64,000 nucleotides of DNA from Sedimentisphaerales bacterium (GTDB lineage: Bacteria; Planctomycetota; Phycisphaerae; Sedimentisphaerales; SM23-30): the NCBI GenBank assembly GCA_028281535.1, contig JANQJS010000025.1, forward strand, positions 62,001 through 126,000. Direction: 5' to 3'. The notes beneath the pieces were generated by a model. That model worked only from the letters and a program-made list of their open reading frames with translations, searched no databases and was not told the origin of the DNA. The position numbers and the translations under genes are program-made. Shown here piece after piece: positions 58,901-64,000 of this stretch (position 1 is the stretch's first letter; each line of letters starts with the position of its first letter).

Positions 58901-61177
58901 TTAAATGAAGCAGATATTGCTGCTGCATCTAATAATACTTTTAGTGTCTCTTGGGCGCAAACACCATCGCGTACTCCAGGTTTTGCAAGTATCTTCTTAG
59001 GTAATGTTAATCAAGCAAGCTTAACTGGAGCGACCAGTGGGAATGGTAATACTTCAACAGCAACTGTTTCTTCTGCTGCTCTGTCAACCAATAATGGAGA
59101 TTTAGCAATTGTGGCAGGTACTTGTGGTAATACTGGTAGTTATACGGTCAATAATGGATTCACTGAAGGTACAGAAATTACCGTGACTTCAGGTGATGGT
59201 GTTGTTGGACAGAAACTAGCGACGGGTGCCAATGAGACGCCTAGCATTACACATAGCAATGCCAATCGACAGGTGGTAATTGGTCTTGTCGTTAATGCTG
59301 GTAGTGGTGGCGGTGGTGACACTTCACCTCCAACGCCAAATCCTGCAACTTTTGCTTCAGCACCTTCAGCCACTAGTTCAACAAATATATCCATGACCGC
59401 AACAACAGGTAGTGATGCGAGTCCTCCTGTTGAGTATTTCTTTACAGAACAGAGTGGTAATCCTGGTGGTAGCAATAGCTCATGGCAAACATCCACCAGC
59501 TATAATGATGGTGGTTTATCGCCAAGTACCCAGTATTGTTATACTGTAACGATGCGTGACAGTTTGGGTAATGTCGGTACCGCTTCAAGTTCGTCTTGTG
59601 CGACAACCGATGCGTTGCCAGATACGACACCGCCATCACCGAATCCATCGACATGGGCTTCAGTGCCTACATCAGGTGGTACCAGCTCGATAAGTATGAC
59701 TGCAACCACAGCAAGTGACCCATCTACTCCGGTTGAATATCAATTTGATGAAACTTCCGGTAATGCTGGTGGAACAGACAGTGGATGGCAAACATCATCA
59801 AGTTACACTGATTTAGGTTTGTCTGCAAATACCCAGTATACCTATCGTCAACGCACTCGCGACAGTGCTGGTAATACGGGGTCTTATTCAACGTCACTTT
59901 CTGCAACTACAGATTCTGGTGGTGGATGTGATGTATTATTGAGTGATGATTTTGAAGGTGGAAGCTTTGGTTCTAGTAACTGGAATGATGGTGGTACTGA
60001 TTGCCTGTTCCATAATGGAGCAAATTCTCCTCAAGGCAGTTTTTCTATTAACTTGCAAGATAATACTGCTCCGCCAGCATCAACGAGTTTTACCGATAGC
60101 TTCAATGCTTCATCTTATCAAGATCTGCAGATCGATTGGACTTATCAATGTATTAGTATGGATAATTCCAATGAAGGTTTCTTCTTAGAAGTCTCTACGA
60201 ATGGTGGTTCAAGTTGGACGACGATTGGTGATGAATACAACCTGAATGATGAATTTACCAATAATACCATCGTGAGTGACTCTGTAACGACGTCTGGGAT
60301 TAGCTTGACCAGCAATACGCAAGTACGTTTCCGATGTGATGCGTCAGGTAATGCAGATGATGTCTATCTCGATCAGATAACAATTTCAGGTTGCGGAACT
60401 GGTGGCGGTGGTGATACCGATCCTCCAACGCCAAATCCAGCAACATTTGCATCTGCACCTAGTGCCGATAGCGATATCGCTATTAGCATGACAGCAACCA
60501 CGGCAAGTGATGCTTCTGGTCCAGTTGAATACAATTTCAACCATACCAGTGGAACACCTGGTGGTACGGATAGTGGTTGGCAGACCTCGACTAGTTACAC
60601 GGATAGTGGACTGGCTGCCAGCACGCAATATTGCTACACCGTTCAGTCTCGTGACAGTTTGGGTAATACAGGATCCACTTCAGGCGCCTCATGTGCAACC
60701 ACTCAGGCAGGTGGCGGCGGTGGCCCGATTACGGTTGTTAACCACAGTTTCGAACAGCCAGGTACTGGGAGTGAAATTCTTGGTTTCTCAACAATTCCTG
60801 GTTGGGATGGTACGAACAATAATGAATCAGGTGTGACCACGTTTGATGGTGCCAGTCTTGGTAGTTGGGCTCTTTCTGTCAGTGATTCTGATGAGGCAAG
60901 CCAGGTAACATCACATACGATTGTTGCAAGTACTTACCAAGTTCAAGTGGATGCCAAAGCCGATGGCGGAGCACAGCTAACTATTGAGTTGCGTTACGGA
61001 ACCACAGTGATTGGTTCTCAAACCTATACGCTCAATGGAACTTTCGCCACAAAAACATTAAATGTAACCGTTAATGGTGGTGATCCTGCGATTGGTCAAA
61101 CTTTGAACGTTCGATTTACAAATTCAGGTTCGTTTGATACTTGGTTTGTGGCTGATAACGTACGACTTTCGAATTAA
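55901..61177 (+). CDS. Secreted galactose-oxidase-like copper radical oxidase with FN3-like repeats and a cupredoxin domain
   Basis: A 1758-residue exported protein. Signal peptide ends near MVQA (about 33). Residues 35-500 form a Kelch-type propeller plus DUF1929 domain, and all galactose-oxidase copper and radical positions are present: C96 (FCAG), Y142 (RWYP), Y357-H358 (RGYH) and H441 (STHG). Six FN3-like repeats follow, interrupted by a cupredoxin domain (about 708-830; H744, C812, H815, His820 where Met is usual), a beta domain (about 930-1140) and a jelly-roll-like domain (about 1345-1490). A last beta-sandwich (about 1600-1758) closes it. It probably oxidises alcohols or aldehydes outside the cell, making hydrogen peroxide. 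The sigma/FecR pair upstream may regulate it. Confidence 0.85.
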   Translation: MSKKKKWSMCWWWRSHLCMGMIVLLNSQTMVQADSWTSPVATGVEAIHMTSLNTGRVFVFSFRDQGDGATQFPWATFNPNSLGSANVVNAPKNYFCAGHSVLENGDFIMTDGQADGTISRFNSVTEQMTNLGNLAENQGRWYPSTIILGNGKLFTIGGIANNGDGGNVLSAELYDPDTNARTDINNGSNLLPSQDPDAYPRLFLLSTTNANPNIFEVFQAGPDSQSQFYTINTDNNSASVSSGPTDPGAPGSGSQEGRLQGTYCRLYDGRVMAMGGFRFGLEDGSTSTVTIIDPEAGSPSWSTVASMQDSSDRSYFLSTVMSDGKVCVYGPDTSVEIYNPSSNSWSAGASASLQRGYHTGGVLLVDGRICVSGGSNPGGQGGFGETNQVQIYSPDYMTANRPSITSAPTSAGYGSNIVVNYTSTGGAITEVLLRRPGSSTHGFTYNMIGVPCSFSDGGSSLTVTIPSNPNLVPPGYYYLIISRGGASNRIPSEGSWIQISGSGPPPDTNPPSSPAIASVTSDSDTQLTATSTTSTDPEGSNPIEYDFDETTGNAGGSDSPWQLSQIHIDTGLNPVTQYCYRVRARDSQGNQTGWSSATCQTTQAAPDTNPPTPNPMTWASPPAAFGDAAIIMDATSADDPEGNIPVQYDFDETSGNPGGTDSGWQPLPRYLDAGLDPSTTYSYRVRARDSLGNAGSYSTTLSATTDAEDGYVDVIVGPGVVFDPQHIVINVGDTVEWEFAELDHNVWSGVSGGHTVLDGELPWEQGGTMIFSSTNDPLVINPAGTKFLVTFDQALLDASTGDLGPDAYNYHCHIHGTGLHDGTITVLGGADNDPPTPNPATFASAPNATSSTSIAMTATTASDASGPVEYNFDETTGGAGGTDSGWQTSTSYSDGGLSPLTQYCYTVQSRDSAGNTGTASGASCATTPDVPSDVLLLTGWVTGTSHADPAGSNRALVFTVHAEDDNTNMNASVTYGGQSMTKVVEQNVGTGYRAYAAAFILNEADIAAASNNTFSVSWAQTPSRTPGFASIFLGNVNQASLTGATSGNGNTSTATVSSAALSTNNGDLAIVAGTCGNTGSYTVNNGFTEGTEITVTSGDGVVGQKLATGANETPSITHSNANRQVVIGLVVNAGSGGGGDTSPPTPNPATFASAPSATSSTNISMTATTGSDASPPVEYFFTEQSGNPGGSNSSWQTSTSYNDGGLSPSTQYCYTVTMRDSLGNVGTASSSSCATTDALPDTTPPSPNPSTWASVPTSGGTSSISMTATTASDPSTPVEYQFDETSGNAGGTDSGWQTSSSYTDLGLSANTQYTYRQRTRDSAGNTGSYSTSLSATTDSGGGCDVLLSDDFEGGSFGSSNWNDGGTDCLFHNGANSPQGSFSINLQDNTAPPASTSFTDSFNASSYQDLQIDWTYQCISMDNSNEGFFLEVSTNGGSSWTTIGDEYNLNDEFTNNTIVSDSVTTSGISLTSNTQVRFRCDASGNADDVYLDQITISGCGTGGGGDTDPPTPNPATFASAPSADSDIAISMTATTASDASGPVEYNFNHTSGTPGGTDSGWQTSTSYTDSGLAASTQYCYTVQSRDSLGNTGSTSGASCATTQAGGGGGPITVVNHSFEQPGTGSEILGFSTIPGWDGTNNNESGVTTFDGASLGSWALSVSDSDEASQVTSHTIVASTYQVQVDAKADGGAQLTIELRYGTTVIGSQTYTLNGTFATKTLNVTVNGGDPAIGQTLNVRFTNSGSFDTWFVADNVRLSN

Positions 61178-61212
61178 AATTCGTTATGAGAATTTTAAAA
61201 TAAAATGACTTT

Positions 61213-61242
61213 GGTAAGGTTCTATCTCTTTAGGACCTTACC
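61213..61242 (+). terminator. First hairpin after the oxidase gene
   Basis: GGTAAGGTTC pairs with GGACCTTACC (one G-U), followed by a short AT stretch. It stands before a stronger terminator 48 bases on. Confidence 0.5.
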
Positions 61243-61289
61243 TTATATTAAAAAACAATGTATCTTGAGATATAGATACACCACTTTCG

Positions 61290-61322
61290 AGCGTGGCACT
61301 CACACACTGCCACGCTTTTTTT
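61290..61322 (+). terminator. Strong rho-independent terminator
   Basis: AGCGTGGCA pairs perfectly with TGCCACGCT across a nine-base loop and is followed by seven T residues. It ends the oxidase transcript before the convergent tsaE gene. Confidence 0.92.
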
Positions 61323-61344
61323 ATTTTAGTGAATTTGTAGGGTA

Positions 61345-61803
61345 TTATTTTAATGCTGAAGCGAGAGAGTTTGGCGTATTTTCAAACTGAATGTTTCGCT
61401 GATTTTCTTCTTCGTGTTGCAATTTGATAATAATAGGATTAAATGCTTCGACAATAGACCAAACGATGTCTGCCCATTCGACCAGGACGATGTTGGGAGG
61501 ACTGCAAAGTTCATCAAAACCGATATTAGCAAGTTGTTGTGGGGTATCAAGGCGATAAGCATCAATATGATAGAGGGGAAGTTTGCCTTCATACTCATTG
61601 ATCAATGTAAAGGTTGGGCTGTTGACTTCTTCAGTTGGCACCTCAAGTCCCATGGCAATGCCTTTGGTTAAATGTGTTTTGCCTGCAGCCAATTGACCGA
61701 TGAGTGCAATAACTTCGCCGCCTTGTAGATGTTGGCCAATGGTTTTGCCTATGTCTAATGTTTGTTCTACACTATTGCTGCTGATTTGAAATGTTTCACT
61801 CAT
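61345..61803 (-). CDS. tsaE: tRNA threonylcarbamoyladenosine biosynthesis ATPase TsaE
   Basis: A 152-residue P-loop ATPase that energises the TsaBD complex making t6A37 in tRNA. Walker A is GQLAAGKT (36-43), with an unusual Gln for the more common Asp. SPTFTLINEYEG, LYHIDAYRLD and VLVEWADIV are family motifs. The ATG at 61803 overlaps the thiL stop (ATGA), fixing the start and showing coupling with thiL. tsaB is also in this window, about 50 kb away. Confidence 0.94.
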   Translation of the reverse strand: MSETFQISSNSVEQTLDIGKTIGQHLQGGEVIALIGQLAAGKTHLTKGIAMGLEVPTEEVNSPTFTLINEYEGKLPLYHIDAYRLDTPQQLANIGFDELCSPPNIVLVEWADIVWSIVEAFNPIIIKLQHEEENQRNIQFENTPNSLASALK

Positions 61804-62744
61804 GCTTTGAAATGTTCCCATCCTTTGACCTCAAGGGGTGAAAGGGATCCGTCAATCTTTCGTAAATAGAGTTGGCTTGATCCATCAATTAACTCGGAAT
61901 CGGGTGTTGTTAAGTGGCCAATATTATTGAGTCGTGTTTTTGAGATTTCTTTCCAGTCGACCATAAGCTTGTCACCATCCGCTGGACTGATGCAGAAGAG
62001 AAGTTCAAAGTCTTCGCCATCATTCATCGCGGATTTGATGGGATCTTCGCTTTGTCGTGCAGCATTACTGAGTGGAATCGCCACTTCATCGATAATCGCC
62101 ACTAAATTATTCTCGTCACAAATGTGTTTTAGATCCGCTAATAAGCCATCACTGACATCAATCATGGCATGAAGATTGACATGATCTTTTAATAGGTGTG
62201 CTTCTTTCAGTCGCGGTGTGAAGTCTAAATGTTTTCCCTTAAGTGAACCACCTAATTCTCCAGTAACAAGGATGGCATCTCCCGATACAGCGCCAGTGCG
62301 TTTGATGGGATTTGGGGTTGTCGAAAGCATTGTCACATTAATCGTAAGATCTTTATCCCAACTGGTCGTATCGCCACCAATAATGGGGCACTGAAATTCA
62401 TCACCAGCGGATTGCAGTCCCGCATGCAATTGCTGGGCTTGCTCCATCGAAAAATCATTTGGTAATGATACAGATACCACGGCACCTATAGGCTTGGATG
62501 CCATCGCTGCGCAATCGCTCAAACTGCAGCACATCGCTTTACGACCAATTTGTTCAAGACTTGCAGATGAACTATCAAAATGCACACCTTCTAAAAGAAG
62601 ATCAGTCGTCACAAGCACATTCTCACTGCCCAATTTTAAGATAGCCATGTCATCACCAATACCGGTGTCCACATGGCCAGGCAAGTTCTCTTGTTGCTGA
62701 CGTATCCAGTCAATCAATTCAAATTCAGATTTAATTTGTTTCAT
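61800..62744 (-). CDS. thiL: Thiamine-monophosphate kinase
   Basis: A 314-residue cytoplasmic kinase that makes thiamine pyrophosphate from thiamine monophosphate. TGIGDDMAIL, TTDLLLEGVHFD, SLSDCAAMASKPIGA, IIGGDTTS and MIDVSDGLLADLKHI are the metal- and nucleotide-binding segments of the ThiL/PurM fold. The ATG at 62744 is preferred; a GTG at 62771 would add nine residues lying inside a repeat element. It sits 31 bases after argH and overlaps tsaE. Confidence 0.93.
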   Translation of the reverse strand: MKQIKSEFELIDWIRQQQENLPGHVDTGIGDDMAILKLGSENVLVTTDLLLEGVHFDSSSASLEQIGRKAMCCSLSDCAAMASKPIGAVVSVSLPNDFSMEQAQQLHAGLQSAGDEFQCPIIGGDTTSWDKDLTINVTMLSTTPNPIKRTGAVSGDAILVTGELGGSLKGKHLDFTPRLKEAHLLKDHVNLHAMIDVSDGLLADLKHICDENNLVAIIDEVAIPLSNAARQSEDPIKSAMNDGEDFELLFCISPADGDKLMVDWKEISKTRLNNIGHLTTPDSELIDGSSQLYLRKIDGSLSPLEVKGWEHFKA

Positions 62745-62748
62745 GATT

Positions 62749-62774
62749 TGTAGGGTGGAGCTATGCCCCACGCG
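62749..62774. repeat. REP-like element between argH and thiL
   Basis: TGTAGGGTGGAGC with GCCCCACGCG forms a short near-perfect hairpin (GTGGAGC/GCCCCAC type, one mismatch). It fills the argH-thiL gap and resembles the TGTAGGGTGGGC family of dispersed hairpin repeats; a related copy lies at 15976-16001. Confidence 0.55.
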
Positions 62775-62775
62775 T

Positions 62776-64000
62776 TTATTTCAATTCGTCTTTCCAAAAT
62801 TCAAGTTGCTGATTCAACTGGTCTAAGCCAGCTGAACCTTCAACATTATAATTCTTAACCACATTCTCTGGAGAAAGTGAATCAAAAACATCACTCTCAA
62901 TTTTATCGCAAACCTTCTGGTATTTATCCAATTCCAGCTCACTAAGAGCAATGTTTTGATCTTCACATTGATTCACAATTTTGCCAACAATCTGGTGAGC
63001 CTGTCGGAAGGGGACGCCTTTACGTACCAGGTATTCCGCCAGAGCGGTAGCATCCAGGAATCCTTTGTCCAGATCTTTGGCGATCTCTTTCTTATTAAAC
63101 GTTGTATTGGCCACAATCGCCGTTGTCATTGCCAGGCAAGCTTCAATGGTATCAGAACTATCAAACAATTGTTTTTTATCTTCCTGCATGTCACGGTTGT
63201 AAGCCAGTGGCTGTCCTTTGATCATTGCCAGCATCGCCATGAGGTTGCCATATTGTTGGCTACATTTGCCGCGAATGAGTTCCAGCATGTCTGGATTTTT
63301 CTTTTGCGGCATCATGCTGCTGCCAGTCACATAGGCATCTGCAATCGTAATGAAGCTGAATTCCTGCGACATATATATGATCCAATCTTCCGCCAGTCGT
63401 GAAAGATGGGTGGCAATCATGCTATTGCAGAAAATAAATTCCACGCAAAAATCTCGATCACTAATGCTGTCGATACTGTTTCGAGTGACACCCGCAAAAC
63501 CAAGAATTTCCGCTGTACGTTGTCGGTCCAAGCCCAAGCTTGATCCGGCTAATGCACCACTACCTAGCGGTGATACATTCACACGATCCAGCAAATCATT
63601 AAGACGCTCTTTGTCGCGTTGCAATTGTTCGGCAAATACTAGAACCCCGTGACCAGCCAAGATGGGTTGTGCGCGTTGAAGGTGTGTATAACCAGGCATC
63701 ACAATTTGACCTTGTTTTTGAGCCAGCTTGACCAGTGCTTTTTGTAGATCAACAATAAGTTGAATCAAAATCGCAATTTCATCTCGCATCCAAAGTCGCA
63801 TGTCCAGACAAACTTGATCATTTCGGCTTCGGCCAGTATGAAGCTTTTTGCCCACATCACCTGTTTTTTTGATGAGTGCGTTTTCAACGACCATGTGAAT
63901 ATCTTCAAATTCAGTTTTGAATTTGAATTTACCCGCATCGATTTCTTCAGAAATTTCAGTAAGGGCTTTTTTGATCTCCTGGAATTCCGATTTGGTAATC
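62776..64000 (-). CDS. argH: Argininosuccinate lyase, 5' end outside the window
   Basis: Cleaves argininosuccinate to arginine and fumarate in the last step of arginine synthesis. The frame stays open to the window edge at 64000, giving about 408 codons of a family usually near 460, so roughly 55 N-terminal residues are missing. Motifs seen are FEDIHMVVE, TGRSRNDQVCLDMRLWMRDE, TGSSMMPQKKNPDMLELIRGK (the catalytic Ser loop) and LAYNRDMQEDK. An ATG at 63894 is internal, because the sequence before it (FKTEFEDIH) is clearly argH. It heads an argH-thiL-tsaE run on the minus strand. Confidence 0.96.
   Translation of the reverse strand, partial: ITKSEFQEIKKALTEISEEIDAGKFKFKTEFEDIHMVVENALIKKTGDVGKKLHTGRSRNDQVCLDMRLWMRDEIAILIQLIVDLQKALVKLAQKQGQIVMPGYTHLQRAQPILAGHGVLVFAEQLQRDKERLNDLLDRVNVSPLGSGALAGSSLGLDRQRTAEILGFAGVTRNSIDSISDRDFCVEFIFCNSMIATHLSRLAEDWIIYMSQEFSFITIADAYVTGSSMMPQKKNPDMLELIRGKCSQQYGNLMAMLAMIKGQPLAYNRDMQEDKKQLFDSSDTIEACLAMTTAIVANTTFNKKEIAKDLDKGFLDATALAEYLVRKGVPFRQAHQIVGKIVNQCEDQNIALSELELDKYQKVCDKIESDVFDSLSPENVVKNYNVEGSAGLDQLNQQLEFWKDELK

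Overview
The window looks like a chromosomal segment of an AT-rich planctomycete, most likely of the class Phycisphaerae or a relative. The evidence is the mix of families: a very large Pirellula-type heme-binding dehydrogenase with HEAT-like repeats, big secreted GLUG and beta-helix proteins ending in dockerin-like EF-hand repeats, an ECF sigma factor overlapping a FecR-LamG gene, a TPR-secretin fusion, and a GntR regulator fused to a sugar-binding-protein-like domain. The taxonomy is inference; no 16S gene, tRNA, phage, IS element or CRISPR array is visible. Several genes use TTG or GTG starts (glyA, the secretin gene, the sigma factor).

Layout. 0-13 kb is mostly housekeeping: glyA (3' end outside the window), a TPR lipoprotein-yebC-metallohydrolase operon, a convergent secretin gene with a possibly structured 5' leader, then tsaB-dgt. 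13.2-17.1 kb is an accessory stretch of small genes (DUF6714, DUF2199 and two unrecognised) around a divergent GbsR-type regulator and fatty acid desaturase pair with two clear palindromic operators. 17.2-37.5 kb is a block of very large exported proteins: two GLUG/dockerin proteins, the heme-binding dehydrogenase, a six-repeat FN3-like protein and a beta-helix protein, with an MFS transporter and a small lipoprotein between them. 37.6-47.1 kb is housekeeping and metabolism again: GYD protein, menG-type methyltransferase with a membrane protein and a YkgJ protein, pentapeptide protein and metallohydrolase, TPR protein with rpsT, def with a lipoprotein and a ROK kinase. 47.1-52.6 kb holds a secreted cyclophilin-TolC operon and the GntR fusion. 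53.3-61.2 kb is an ECF sigma/FecR-LamG pair followed by a 1758-residue exported galactose-oxidase-like protein. 61.3-64 kb is an argH-thiL-tsaE operon (argH 5' end outside the window).

How parts may work together. The exported proteins share modules across the window. The FN3-like repeat is found six times in the 27.5-30.7 kb gene and six times in the 55.9-61.2 kb gene. An unrecognised tandem C-terminal module is shared by the 27.5-30.7 kb and 48.9-51.0 kb genes. The most notable candidates are the apparently catalytically complete copper-radical oxidase joined to a cupredoxin with an altered axial ligand, the shared tandem module, the GbsR-desaturase operators, and a three-way-junction leader before the secretin gene. 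All functions are read from sequence motifs by eye; no database search or folding was run.
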